A stretch of DNA of 64,000 nt from Carbonactinospora thermoautotrophica (lineage in GTDB: Bacteria; Actinomycetota; Actinomycetes; Streptomycetales; Carbonactinosporaceae). The stretch is taken from positions 186,001 to 250,000 of the forward strand of contig NZ_JYIJ01000013.1 of NCBI RefSeq assembly GCF_001543895.1. The letters are read 5' to 3'. The notes beneath the pieces were generated by a model, which saw only the letters and a list, made by a program, of their open reading frames with translations, was not told the DNA's origin and made no database searches. The position numbers were made by a program, and so were the translations under genes. Positions 15,867 to 24,423 of this stretch are shown piece by piece (positions within the stretch are counted from its first letter, which is position 1; each line of letters begins with the position of its first letter).

Positions 15867-17090
15867 ATGCCCGAGGCTGTCATCGTCGCCACCGCACGTT
15901 CCCCCATCGGCCGCGCCGGCAAGGGTTCGCTCAAGGACATCCGGCCGGACGACCTTGTCGCCCAGGTCATCCGCGCCGTGCTCGACAAGGTCCCGCAGTT
16001 GGACCCGCGCGAGATCGACGACCTGTACCTCGGCTGCGCCGAGCCCGAGGCCGAGCACGGCCTGAACATGGCCCGCCGGGTCGCCGTCCAGCTCGGCTAC
16101 GACCACCTGCCCGGGGCCACCATCAACCGGTTCTGCGCGTCTTCGCTGCAGACCACCCGGATGGCGTTCCACGCGATCAAGGCCGGCGAGGGGGACGTGT
16201 TCATCTCCGCGGGCGTGGAGTGCGTATCCCGGTACCCGGCGTTCGCCGGCGCGGGCGAGGGCTCTGACCAGTACCACAACCCGCTGTTCGACGAGGCCAA
16301 GGCGCGCACCCAACGGTACGCCGAGACCAACGAGACCTGGCACGACCCGCGCGAGGACGGCCAGCTCCCGGACGTCTACATCTCGATGGGCCAGACCGCG
16401 GAGAACGTCGCGACGCTGCGCGGCATCACCCGCGAGGAGCAGGACGAGTTCGGCGTCCGCTCCCAGAACCTCGCCGAGAAGGCCCTGATGAACGGGTTCT
16501 GGGCGCGGGAGATCGTCCCGGTCACGCTGCCCGACGGCACGGTCGTCTCCAAGGACGACGGCCCCCGGCTCGGTACGACCCTGGAGAAGGTGCGCGAGCT
16601 CAAGCCGGTGTTCCGCGAGACGGGCACGGTGACGGCCGGCAACTGCTGCCCGCTCAACGACGGCGCCGCCGCGGTCGTCGTGATGAGCGACGAAAAGGCC
16701 GCGCAGCTCGGCCTCACGCCGCTCGCGCGCATCGTGTCGACCGGCGTCTCGGCGCTCTCGCCGGAGATCATGGGGCTGGGCCCGGTGGAGGCGTCCCGGC
16801 AGGCGCTGGCCCGCGCCGGCATGAGCATCAAGGACGTCGACCTGGTCGAGATCAACGAGGCGTTCGCCGCCCAGGTGATCCCGTCCTACCGGGACCTCGG
16901 CGTCGACATCGACAAGCTGAACGTGAACGGGGGCGCGATCGCGATCGGCCATCCCTTCGGCATGACCGGCGCCCGCATCCTGACCACGTTGATCAACTCG
17001 CTCCAGTTCCACGACAAGCAGATCGGCCTGGAGACCATGTGCGTGGGCGGCGGCCAGGGCATGGCGATGGTCATCGAACGACTCAGCTGA
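15867..17090 (+). CDS. Acetyl-CoA acyltransferase (thiolase)
   Basis: 407 residues from the ATG at 15867 with GGGAGG nine bases upstream. [14 protein letters not shown] contains the acyl-accepting Cys. [20 protein letters not shown] supplies the His of the GHP motif, and [14 protein letters not shown] the second catalytic Cys. All three thiolase signatures are intact. It cleaves or forms 3-ketoacyl-CoA in beta-oxidation or acetoacetyl-CoA synthesis. No hydratase/dehydrogenase partner is adjacent, so it is a single-gene unit here. Confidence 0.92.
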   Translation: MPEAVIVATARSPIGRAGKGSLKDIRPDDLVAQVIRAVLDKVPQLDPREIDDLYLGCAEPEAEHGLNMARRVAVQLGYDHLPGATINRFCASSLQTTRMAFHAIKAGEGDVFISAGVECVSRYPAFAGAGEGSDQYHNPLFDEAKARTQRYAETNETWHDPREDGQLPDVYISMGQTAENVATLRGITREEQDEFGVRSQNLAEKALMNGFWAREIVPVTLPDGTVVSKDDGPRLGTTLEKVRELKPVFRETGTVTAGNCCPLNDGAAAVVVMSDEKAAQLGLTPLARIVSTGVSALSPEIMGLGPVEASRQALARAGMSIKDVDLVEINEAFAAQVIPSYRDLGVDIDKLNVNGGAIAIGHPFGMTGARILTTLINSLQFHDKQIGLETMCVGGGQGMAMVIERLS

Positions 17091-17136
17091 GCCGGGAGTG
17101 GGTCGCGCCCGGCCGGGCGCGGCCCACGATCGTTTT

Positions 17137-17520
17137 TCACAGCATGAGCTTCAGCTCCCGCAGCCTGTCCTGGGCGAGCGCGAGCGCCTCGGCCGCGGGA
17201 CCGCGCCCGGCCGCCGGCAGCCATACCTGGTCGGACGGGCGCAGCTCACGCAGGGCAGCCACCAGGTCGTGGCCGACGACGGCGAGCTGGTCACCGAGCG
17301 CGTGCCGTCCCAGGGCGGGCACGGTGCGCCACCGCGGCGGCCCGTCGGCGGCTCGCTCCTCGGCTCCCTGGGCCAGCTCGGCGAGCAATTGGATCACCCG
17401 ACGCACGGCGGAGACCCGGTCATCGGTGAGCCTCGCGAGCGGCATGGAGCGCAGCCGCCCGGAGACCCGGCGGATCTCCGCGGCCAGCTTCTCCAGATCG
17501 TCCCTGGCCGTTTCGAGCAC
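17137..17520 (-). CDS. Conserved hypothetical helical protein
   Basis: 127 residues, GTG start, no clear Shine-Dalgarno. The sequence is nearly all helix-forming, with heptad-like stretches at both ends ([38 protein letters not shown]), suggesting a helical bundle or dimeric coiled coil. No known motif, signal peptide or membrane segment. It is convergent with the thiolase gene. Coding probability rests on codon-position GC bias and length; no function is proposed. Confidence 0.55.
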   Translation of the reverse strand: MLETARDDLEKLAAEIRRVSGRLRSMPLARLTDDRVSAVRRVIQLLAELAQGAEERAADGPPRWRTVPALGRHALGDQLAVVGHDLVAALRELRPSDQVWLPAAGRGPAAEALALAQDRLRELKLML

Positions 17521-17633
17521 GGCGCAAGGTTATCGCGCAGTGAAATCAGTACATCTTTCACTCCCCGAAGGGGTTGCGGCAAATGAAACCGTGATGCACA
17601 GTCGGCATACGGAACGCTCTTTGGGAGGCGCCC

Positions 17634-17864
17634 ATGTCGCTGCACCACTCCGAGGAGACCCACAGCAAGCTGGTCGAGCGGATCCCCCAGGTCACCGGTC
17701 GCGAACTGCATGAGTGGTTCAAGACGCTGGAGAACGGACCCGCGTTCCTAAGGTTCGAAGAGCGTGTGAACTGGCTCCGTGACGAACACGGCCTCTCGCA
17801 CGGACACGCGACCGCCATCATCCACGAGCACGACCGGCGACGCGCCTCCCGAGCATTCCGCTGA
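17634..17864 (+). CDS. DUF4287 family small protein
   Basis: 76 residues, ATG preceded by GGGAGGCGCCC. LVERIPQVTGRELHEWF and VNWLRDEHGLSHGHATAII match the DUF4287 pattern (TG+ ... WL+ ...GHAxAI) of small proteins of unknown function. A textbook hairpin with a T run follows it directly, so it is its own transcription unit. Confidence 0.85.
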   Translation: MSLHHSEETHSKLVERIPQVTGRELHEWFKTLENGPAFLRFEERVNWLRDEHGLSHGHATAIIHEHDRRRASRAFR

Positions 17865-17880
17865 GGCGCTGACGAGCTCA

Positions 17881-17918
17881 CGTACGGACCGGGTATTACC
17901 CGGTCCGTACGCGTTTTT
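17881..17918 (+). terminator. Rho-independent terminator
   Basis: A 15-bp perfect stem (CGTACGGACCGGGTA and its complement) around a single T is followed by CG and TTTTT. It begins 17 bp after the DUF4287 stop and ends just before the Shine-Dalgarno sequence of the next gene. One of the few terminators here with a real T run. Confidence 0.9.
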
Positions 17919-17934
17919 CTGCCAGGGAGCGAGC

Positions 17935-18333
17935 ATGGACGCAGCCGAGGCCCGCGACTTCCTCCGCGAGCACCACCGCGCCGTGGTGGCGACGTTCCGC
18001 GCGGACGGGCGACCGCACCTGTCACCGGTCCTCGCCGGAGTGGACGAGAAGGGGCGGGTGATCATCAGCAGCACCGAGGACCGGGTGAAGGTACGCAACC
18101 TACGCCGCGACCCGCGGATCGCGGTCTGCGTCTTCGCCGAGGGGTTCTTCGGCCCGTGGCTGCAGGTGGAGGGTGACGCGGAGGTCGTCTCCTTGCCGGA
18201 GGCGATGGAACCGCTGGTCGACTACTACCGGCGGATCGCGGGGGAGCATCCCGACTGGGACGAGTACCGGGCGGCGATGAAACGGGAACGCCGGGTGCTG
18301 ATCCGGTTCGAGATCGCCCGCGCGATCGGCTGA
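17935..18333 (+). CDS. Pyridoxamine 5'-phosphate oxidase-family / F420-type split-barrel protein
   Basis: 132 residues from the ATG at 17935 (AGGGAGCGAGC upstream). FLREHHRAVVATFRADGRPH, LSPVLAGVDEKGRVIISSTE and RVKVRNLRRDPRIAVCVF are the strands of the flavin/F420-binding split barrel, and ARAIG ends the chain. Members of this short group use F420 or FMN to reduce diverse substrates. Whether this one binds F420 cannot be told from sequence alone. A single-gene unit between two terminators. Confidence 0.85.
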   Translation: MDAAEARDFLREHHRAVVATFRADGRPHLSPVLAGVDEKGRVIISSTEDRVKVRNLRRDPRIAVCVFAEGFFGPWLQVEGDAEVVSLPEAMEPLVDYYRRIAGEHPDWDEYRAAMKRERRVLIRFEIARAIG

Positions 18334-18337
18334 CCTC

Positions 18338-18389
18338 GGACATGCGCAGGGGCCGCGCACCTCCACGGTGGCGGCCCCTGCGCATGTCC
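18338..18389. terminator. Bidirectional terminator
   Basis: A 19-bp perfect stem, arms 18338-18356 and 18371-18389 (GGACATGCGCAGGGGCCGC), with a 14-nt loop. It lies between the convergent split-barrel gene and the Bax-inhibitor gene, whose stop is 3 bp away. Confidence 0.85.
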
Positions 18390-18391
18390 GG

Positions 18392-19195
18392 TCACTCCTC
18401 CATCAGGCTTCGCACGATGTAGATCAGGCGCAGGATCTCCAGGTACAGCCACACCAGTGTGACCGTCAGGCCGAACGCCACATACCAGGCCATCTTGTGC
18501 GGCCAGCCGGCGCGCACACCCTCCTCGGCGAGGTGGAAGTCCAGCGCGAGGGACAACGAGGCCAGCACCACGCCGAGGGCCGTGAACACCAGGCCGACCG
18601 GGCCGGCGTCGCGCAGGCCCAGGTTCACGCCGAACAGCCCCAGCACCAGGTTCAGCAGAGCGGCCACCGCGAAGCCGATGATCGCCGCGAGCAGGATCTT
18701 GGTGAACTGCGGCGTCACCCGGATCCGGCGGCTCTTGTAGAGGAAGAGCATGGTGCCGAAGGCGACCAGGGTGCCGAACACCGCCTGCACGACGATGCCC
18801 GGCATCATCACGTTGAAGGCCTTGCTGACCGCGCCCAGGAACACGCCCTCCAGCGCGGCGTAGGTCAGGATCAGCGCCGGGTTGGTGCTGGTGGTGAACG
18901 AGATGATCAAGGCCAGCACGAAGCCGACCAGCGCTGCGACGACCGGGACGCCCATCGCCCCGGCCGGGAGGAAGAACCAGGCCAGCGCGCCGGCTACGAC
19001 GACGGTCAGCAGCGACAGCGCGGTCTTGGCGACCACGTCGTCGATCGTCATCCGGCCTGTCTGCAGGGGTGTCGCAGGCGGCGCCTGGTACATCGCCTCG
19101 AGCTGCTGCGCGCTCGGCGTGCTGGTGTCGAAGGTGGCGTACCCGCCCCGGGTGAAGGCTCCACTCCGGGTCAGGATCGGGTTCCTGCTCTGCAT
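18392..19195 (-). CDS. Bax inhibitor-1 / YccA family membrane protein
   Basis: 267 residues from the ATG at 19195, with GGAGG at a good distance. A polar N-terminal tail (NPILTRSGAFTRGGYATFDT) is typical of actinobacterial members. Seven hydrophobic segments follow, with IVVQAVFGTLVAFGTMLFLY and LVFTALGVVLASLSLALDFH among them. Integral membrane protein of the BI-1 family; family members are linked to calcium leak and stress tolerance, but the role here is not established. Monocistronic. Confidence 0.85.
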   Translation of the reverse strand: MQSRNPILTRSGAFTRGGYATFDTSTPSAQQLEAMYQAPPATPLQTGRMTIDDVVAKTALSLLTVVVAGALAWFFLPAGAMGVPVVAALVGFVLALIISFTTSTNPALILTYAALEGVFLGAVSKAFNVMMPGIVVQAVFGTLVAFGTMLFLYKSRRIRVTPQFTKILLAAIIGFAVAALLNLVLGLFGVNLGLRDAGPVGLVFTALGVVLASLSLALDFHLAEEGVRAGWPHKMAWYVAFGLTVTLVWLYLEILRLIYIVRSLMEE

Positions 19196-19629
19196 GCTTC
19201 TTTCCTCCAACGCGGGCCGACGGCCTGCTGACAGGAATCAATGCTCAAGTAAAGCGAAAAGTTCCCCGCCTTGGGGCCGAGTTACGCCGGTCGGTCATCG
19301 CCTCAGGCAACCTCCTCACCGCCGGCTCGCCTCCTGAGTCGACCGAGCAGCTCTGCCCAAAGCCTACGCGGGAGCATCGTCCCGCGCCCCGAACACCGCC
19401 GGATCAGCGGCGGTCGCCAACCCGCGGCTCGGGCCTGAAGGCCGAACTCACTGTTCGACCGATATACCAATGATCATGTTATATGCGGCTTTACTCCTTG
19501 ACCTGGCTATTAGTACGAATTCACGATGGGTGTAGAACAACTACCCCAGGAGGCAAGGCGTCGGGGTTCGTGGGCCGTGCCCGTCGGCCACATCGCCGCC
19601 CGCATCCCGGAGGCAAGAGGCGGGACGAC
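19196..19629. other. Divergent intergenic region upstream of the ADH cassette
   Basis: About 430 bp. The first part is GC-rich and featureless. 19450-19530 is AT-rich (ATATACCAATGATCATGTTA) and probably carries promoters. Two purine-rich Shine-Dalgarno-like GGAGGCAA stretches occur near 19550 and 19609, the second closer to the ADH start. No gene is supported. Confidence 0.5.
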
Positions 19630-20661
19630 GTGAAGGCAGTGCGGTTGCATCAGTACGAGGAGCGTCCCGTGGTCGAGGACGTCCCCGAACCGAGGATCTC
19701 CGGTCCGCTTGAGGTACTCGTGGAGATCGGCGGTGCGGGACTGTGCCGAACCGACCTGCACATCGTCGAGGGTCAGTGGGCGGCGAAGTCCGGCGTGACC
19801 CTGCCGTACACGCTCGGCCACGAGAACGCCGGCTGGGTCCGCGACGTGGGAACCGCGGTGACCAACGTCGCGCCCGGCGACGCCGTGATCCTGCACCCCT
19901 TGGTCACATGCGGGCTGTGCCTGGCCTGTCGGGCCGGAGACGACGTGCATTGCGAGAACTCGCGTTTCCCGGGCATCGACTCGGACGGCGGGATGGCGGA
20001 GTTCCTGCTCACCGGCGCCCGGTCGGTGCTGAAGCTGGGCCCGTCGCTGCATCCGGTGGACGTGGCCGCGCTCGCGGACGCGGGGCTGACGGCCTACCAC
20101 GCGGTGCGCAAGGCCGTCCCCCTGGTCCACCCGGGCGCGCACGTCGTGGTCATCGGCGCCGGCGGGCTGGGCCACATCGGGATCCAGTGCCTCCTCGCGC
20201 TCACCGTAGCCGAGATCACGGTGGTGGACGTGTCCGAGGCCAGCCTGGATCTGGCCAAGCGGCTCGGCGCGCACCACGTCGTGCGGGCGGGGCCCGCGAC
20301 CGTCTCCGAGGTACGGGACATCTGCGGCGGTGGCGCGCACGTGGTGCTCGACTTCGTCGGCGAGCGGGGGACCGAGGCCGAGGGGATCGCGCTGCTGCGC
20401 CGCGCCGCCTCCTACTTCGTGGTCGGGTACGGGGGCCGGATCGACATCCCGACCATCGACATCATCTCGAACGAGATCAACGTCATCGGCAACCTCGTCG
20501 GCAGTTACAACGACCTGGCCGACCTGATGACGCTCGCCGCCCAGGGCAGGGTACGGCTGCACACGCGGACCTACCCGCTAGAGGCGATCAACGACGCCAT
20601 GGACGACCTGGACGCGGGTCGGCTGCAGGGCCGCGGCATCCTCGTGCCCGCCACACGTTGA
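19630..20661 (+). CDS. Zinc-dependent NAD(P) alcohol dehydrogenase
   Basis: 343 residues from the GTG at 19630 (MKAVRLHQYEERPVVEDVPE is the normal MDR N-terminus). GLCRTDLHIVEG and LGHENAGWV give catalytic zinc ligands; CGLCLACRAGDDVHC is the structural zinc lobe. VVIGAGGLGHIGIQC is the nucleotide-binding loop, followed by VVDVSEASLDLA with an NAD-type Asp. Followed at 57 bp by an amidohydrolase and then a MIP18-domain gene. The same three families accompany the hydroxylase genes in actinobacterial propane-type monooxygenase clusters, where the ADH oxidises the alcohol formed. No monooxygenase gene is in this window. Confidence 0.88.
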   Translation: MKAVRLHQYEERPVVEDVPEPRISGPLEVLVEIGGAGLCRTDLHIVEGQWAAKSGVTLPYTLGHENAGWVRDVGTAVTNVAPGDAVILHPLVTCGLCLACRAGDDVHCENSRFPGIDSDGGMAEFLLTGARSVLKLGPSLHPVDVAALADAGLTAYHAVRKAVPLVHPGAHVVVIGAGGLGHIGIQCLLALTVAEITVVDVSEASLDLAKRLGAHHVVRAGPATVSEVRDICGGGAHVVLDFVGERGTEAEGIALLRRAASYFVVGYGGRIDIPTIDIISNEINVIGNLVGSYNDLADLMTLAAQGRVRLHTRTYPLEAINDAMDDLDAGRLQGRGILVPATR

Positions 20662-20718
20662 ACCGCCCGTACCCTCCTCGCCGGCTCCGGTGCCCGGTAG
20701 CACGCCCGGAGGACCACT

Positions 20719-21645
20719 ATGTACACGAAGGACGGCGAGCGCTACTTCATCGTCGACGGCCACGTCCACTTCTGGGACGGGAGCCCCGCCAACCAGGCCA
20801 ACAAGTACGGCGAGGGCTTCATCAGCTGCTTCTACGACTACCACCGCGGCCTGAGCCCCGCCGAGTGGGTCTGGCCGCGGGAGAAGTTCGAGCGCTACAG
20901 CGAGGACGACCTGATCCACGACCTCTTCGAGGAGGGATACGTCGACAGGGCGATCTTCCTGCCGACGTACCTGTCCGACTTCTACGTCAACGGCTTCAAC
21001 ACCACCGCGCAGAACGGCGCGGTCGCCGAGAAGCACCCGGGAAAGTTCATCGTCAACGGGGCCTGGGACCCGCGCAACGGCGAACCCGGGCTGCGCAGGC
21101 TCGAGGAGGACGCGGCGCGCTGGAACCTCAAGGGGGTGAAGCTGTACACCGCCGAGTGGAAGGGCGACTCCAAGGGCTGGAAGCTCACCGACCCCTGGGC
21201 CCAGCGGTACCTGGAGAAGTGCCGGGAACTGGGCATCACCAACATCCACGTCCACAAGGGGCCGACGATCTGGCCGCTGAACCGGGACGCCTTCGACGTC
21301 GCCGACGTCGACGACGCCGCCACCGCCTTTCCCGAGCTGAACTTCATCGTGGAGCACTGCGGGCTGCCGCGGCTGGAGGACTTCTGCTGGATCGCCGTGC
21401 AGGAGCCCAACGTGTACGGAGGCCTCGCGGTCGCGCTCCCGTTCATCCACTCGCGACCGCGGTACTTCGCCCAGGTCATCGGAGAGCTGCTGTACTGGCT
21501 CGGGGAGGATCGCATCCTCTTCGCCAGCGACTACGCGATCTGGCAGCCGAAGTGGCTGGTGGAGATGTTCGTCGACTTCCAGATCCCGGAGGACCTGCGC
21601 GGCGAGTACCCCGAGCTCACGCCGGACGTCAAGCGCAAGGCCTGA
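20719..21645 (+). CDS. Amidohydrolase 2-family protein, frameshifted near the C-terminus
   Basis: 308 residues as read, ATG behind GGAGGACCACT. VDGHVHFWDG has the metal-binding HxH (15, 17), NFIVEHCGLPR a later His, and ILFASDYAIW the catalytic Asp of the TIM-barrel amidohydrolases. The frame stops after DVKRKA. The next frame continues GLNAARLYDIEV and runs to 21752, ending in an ATGA overlap with the next gene. Related proteins read DVKRKILGLNAARLYDI, so a short deletion has cut about 36 residues. The barrel residues are intact, so activity may remain. Homologues in propane monooxygenase loci are thought to help maturation or metabolism of the enzyme system. Confidence 0.8.
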   Translation: MYTKDGERYFIVDGHVHFWDGSPANQANKYGEGFISCFYDYHRGLSPAEWVWPREKFERYSEDDLIHDLFEEGYVDRAIFLPTYLSDFYVNGFNTTAQNGAVAEKHPGKFIVNGAWDPRNGEPGLRRLEEDAARWNLKGVKLYTAEWKGDSKGWKLTDPWAQRYLEKCRELGITNIHVHKGPTIWPLNRDAFDVADVDDAATAFPELNFIVEHCGLPRLEDFCWIAVQEPNVYGGLAVALPFIHSRPRYFAQVIGELLYWLGEDRILFASDYAIWQPKWLVEMFVDFQIPEDLRGEYPELTPDVKRKA

Positions 21646-21748
21646 ACGCGGCCCGGCTGTACGACATCGAAGTGCTTGACGACGTGCACGCGGCTGATGA
21701 GGGCACCGGCCTGGACGCGACCCCTAAACCTGCGGTCGGAGAGACGCC

Positions 21749-22564
21749 ATGACCGGCCATGCCCCGGACCGGGGCCTCGGCAACAGCCGGCGCGCCGGGC
21801 CGACCGCGAGCCGCGAGACGCATCGTCCAGCGACCGAGCCGTCGCCAAGGCCGGACCCCGCCGCGGTGCGGGCCGCGCTCGCCACGGTCCGCGACCCGGA
21901 ACTCGACGAGCCCGTCACCGACCTCGGCTTCGTCGCCGAGATCCGCGTCGAGGGCGGGGAGGTGAGCATCCGGCTGCGGCTGCCGACCTACTTCTGCGCG
22001 CCGAACTTCGCCTACCTCATGGTCGCCGACGCCTACGACGTGGTGTCCGCGCTGCCCGGTGTGGAACGGGTCGCGGTGCGGCTGGAGGACCACTTCGCCG
22101 CCAGCGAGATCAACGCCGGTGTCGCGGCGGGACAGGGGTTCGCCGCCGCGTTCCCGGCGCTGGCCGACGGCGAACTCGCGCAAGTACGCCGCGTCTTCCT
22201 CCGCAAGGCGTTCCTCGCCGCCACCGAACGGGTCTGCGCCGGGGTCCTCCGGGACGGCCTTTCGCCCGACGCGCTGGCCGGGCTGCGGCTCGGCGACGTC
22301 CCACCCTCACCCGACCTGGACCGGCTGCGACGCCGCCGCGCGGAGCTCGGCCTGCCTGACGACCCGGACGCACGACTGCTCGTCGACACCGACGGCCGCC
22401 CACTGCACCGCGACGAGGCCGCCGCGCACCTGCGGTTCGCCCGCGTGACACGCGTCGGTGTCGACGCCAACACCGCCCTGTGCCGCACCCTGATCACCAC
22501 CCGCTACGCGCCGCCCGGTCCCCGGACCGGCCGCACCACCCGGCAGGTCGGAGGTCCCGCGTGA
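21749..22564 (+). CDS. MIP18/DUF59 domain protein, monooxygenase-accessory type
   Basis: 271 residues. The ATG overlaps the natural end of the amidohydrolase frame. After a variable start, residues about 34-130 form the DUF59/MIP18 domain (VRAALATVRDPELDEPVTDL, GFVAEIRVEGGEVSIRLRLP, TYFCAPNFAYLMVADAYDVV). The C-terminal half (to RTLITTRYAPPGPR) is specific to the version found in alkane/propane monooxygenase clusters. MIP18 proteins act in metal-cluster assembly, so a diiron-site or Fe-S maturation role is plausible. Here the client enzyme is not nearby. Confidence 0.8.
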   Translation: MTGHAPDRGLGNSRRAGPTASRETHRPATEPSPRPDPAAVRAALATVRDPELDEPVTDLGFVAEIRVEGGEVSIRLRLPTYFCAPNFAYLMVADAYDVVSALPGVERVAVRLEDHFAASEINAGVAAGQGFAAAFPALADGELAQVRRVFLRKAFLAATERVCAGVLRDGLSPDALAGLRLGDVPPSPDLDRLRRRRAELGLPDDPDARLLVDTDGRPLHRDEAAAHLRFARVTRVGVDANTALCRTLITTRYAPPGPRTGRTTRQVGGPA

Positions 22565-22709
22565 GCGGGGACGCCTGAAGCCGACCAGGACCGCGCTGTC
22601 GCGGCTCCGACCGAAACCGAACCCACCCGCCCGAAGCGCCAGGTCCTCGCCCCGACGACCGCCAAGACCGCTGAACCCGCTTACCCCAGCCGCCTTGCCC
22701 CGCCGGGGG

Positions 22710-22754
22710 CAAAGACAACTGGCCCTGACCGGGAACCGGTCAGGGCCGTCTTTG
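22710..22754. terminator. Bidirectional hairpin terminator
   Basis: CAAAGAC-4-GGCCCTGACCGG-GAA-CCGGTCAGGGCC-GTCTTTG: a 12-bp stem flanked by a second 7-bp match, giving short T/A runs on both strands. It lies between the MIP18 gene and the convergent tRNA-Leu gene. Confidence 0.85.
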
Positions 22755-22827
22755 TGAATCCCGCGTGGTTCTTTCCGCGGCGCCTGTCGTACCGACCCGC
22801 TGTCCGAGACCTGAAGCCCAACCCGAG

Positions 22828-22911
22828 TGCCCGGAGCGGGACTCGAACCCGCACGGCCTCGAAAGGCCAGCGAGGTTTAAGCTCGCCGTGTCTACATTCC
22901 ACCATCCGGGC
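22828..22911 (-). tRNA. bldA: tRNA-Leu(UAA), bldA equivalent
   Basis: 84 nt, no encoded CCA. The acceptor stem GCCCGGA pairs with TCCGGGC plus discriminator A. The anticodon arm is GCGAG-CTTAAAC-CTCGC, anticodon TAA. A long class II variable arm (TGGCCTTTCGAGGCC) and the T arm (GCGGGTTCGAGTCCCGC) are present. It reads the UUA codon, very rare in this GC-rich DNA. In Streptomyces the equivalent gene bldA controls development and secondary metabolism through TTA-containing mRNAs. At least three genes in this window contain TTA. Confidence 0.93.
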
Positions 22912-23031
22912 GCACGATCGAGCCTAATCAAGGGGACCTCGGCGCTATAGGAGATCGTCCGCCCGAATGGGGGAAAAAAGCTGGTCATCACGCTGTCGAT
23001 GGGTTCCGGCGACTCCATCAGAGGGAATCCG

Positions 23032-24318
23032 TCAGTCAACTGACGTGAATGCGCCACGAGTGGCGGGCATCTCGCTGCGCCCGTTCGGGTGCGGCTTCAC
23101 CGCGAGCACCTGGTGCACCGAGATCCGCCCCAGCTCGAACGACACCGCGGAGGAGGCCATGAACAGCCGCCACACCCGGGCCCGCCCGGGCGAGGTGAGC
23201 TCGACGCACTGGTCCCAGTGCTTCTCCAGGTTGTTCACCCAGGCGCGCAGCGTGCGGGAGTAGTGCTCGCGCAGCGACTCCACGTCGCGGACCTCGAGGC
23301 CGGCCTCCTCCAGTTGCTCCACGATGGTGGCGAGCGGCAGCAGGTCGCCGTCCGGGAACACGTAGGCCTGGATGAACGACGGCCCGGTGCGCTCTGGGCC
23401 GCGCCGCGTGATCTGGTGGTTGAGCAGCCGGCCGCCCGGGCGGAGCAGCCCGGAGAGCTGCCGGGCGTACGTCCCGTACACCTCCGCGCCGACGTGTTCG
23501 GCCATGCCGACGCTCGCGATCGCGTCGTACGGGCCGTCGGCCACGTCGCGGTAGTCCTGGAGCCGGATCTCGACCTGTTTCTCCAACCCGGCCTCGGCGA
23601 CGCGCTTGCGCGCGTACTCGGCCTGCTCCTCCGACAGCGTCACCCCGACAGCCGTCACCCCGTGGTGGCGTGCGGCGTGCAGGACCAGCGAACCCCAACC
23701 GCAGCCCACGTCGAGTAGCCGCATGCCGGGCCGCAGGCCGAGCTTGCGGCAGATCAACTCCAGCTTGTCCCGCTGAGCCTCCTCCAGGGTGTACCGGGGG
23801 TCGTCGGACGCCCAGTACGCGCACGAGTACACCATCGACGGGCCGAGCACCAGCTCGTAGAACCGGTTGCCGACGTCGTAGTGGTGACTGATCGCGGCCC
23901 GGTCGCGCTCCTTGGAGTGCTTCTCACCGGTGAGCACGACCTCCTCGGCAGGGGGTTTGGGCTGCGGACCGACCGCGCCGAGAAGCACGGCGGTCTTCAT
24001 CATCTCCCGCCGATCCTCCGAGGAAAGCTGGCGTCGGGCCGGGTTGCCCTGCATGACCGGGGTGACCGTCCGCAGCACCTGGTACAGGTCGTCGTCGACG
24101 TCCAGCTCCCCGGCCACGTACGCGCGCCCCAGTCCCAGCTCGTTCGGCTGCCAGAGCAGGCGTCTGATGGCCCGCCGGGAGTGCACGAAGACGAGCGGCG
24201 CGCCCTCAGGGCCGGCCTCGCTGCCGTCCCAACCCCGCAGGCGCACCGGCAGCGGGCCGCCGAGCACGCGTTCCAGCAACGGCACGAGACGGTTCGCGAC
24301 ACCGGTCCCGTCGGACAT
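23032..24318 (-). CDS. cfa: Cyclopropane-fatty-acyl-phospholipid synthase
   Basis: 428 residues from the ATG at 24318, with GGAGGAGG upstream. An N-terminal lipid-binding region of about 130 residues is followed by the SAM-methyltransferase domain: AISHHYDVGNRFYELVLG, MVYSCAYW, LLDVGCGWGSLVLHAARHHG (SAM loop) and ASVGMAEHVG, all hallmarks of CFA synthases. It transfers a methylene group from SAM to cis double bonds of membrane phospholipid acyl chains, consistent with a peripheral membrane enzyme. Monocistronic, downstream of the tRNA-Leu gene in reversed order. Confidence 0.9.
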   Translation of the reverse strand: MSDGTGVANRLVPLLERVLGGPLPVRLRGWDGSEAGPEGAPLVFVHSRRAIRRLLWQPNELGLGRAYVAGELDVDDDLYQVLRTVTPVMQGNPARRQLSSEDRREMMKTAVLLGAVGPQPKPPAEEVVLTGEKHSKERDRAAISHHYDVGNRFYELVLGPSMVYSCAYWASDDPRYTLEEAQRDKLELICRKLGLRPGMRLLDVGCGWGSLVLHAARHHGVTAVGVTLSEEQAEYARKRVAEAGLEKQVEIRLQDYRDVADGPYDAIASVGMAEHVGAEVYGTYARQLSGLLRPGGRLLNHQITRRGPERTGPSFIQAYVFPDGDLLPLATIVEQLEEAGLEVRDVESLREHYSRTLRAWVNNLEKHWDQCVELTSPGRARVWRLFMASSAVSFELGRISVHQVLAVKPHPNGRSEMPATRGAFTSVD

Positions 24319-24423
24319 GAAACCTCCTCCGGGGTGTACGAGACGGCTTTCACCCATTGTGGAGGAGGTCAGCGCCCAGGCAGCGCCAAGGCTCGGGATT
24401 ACCAGCTAACGGACTAATCCTGA

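Noticed and set aside
19743..21752. 669-codon plus-strand frame over ADH and amidohydrolase
   Set aside because: Shadow for most of its length; only its final 36 codons are meaningful, as the displaced end of the amidohydrolase.
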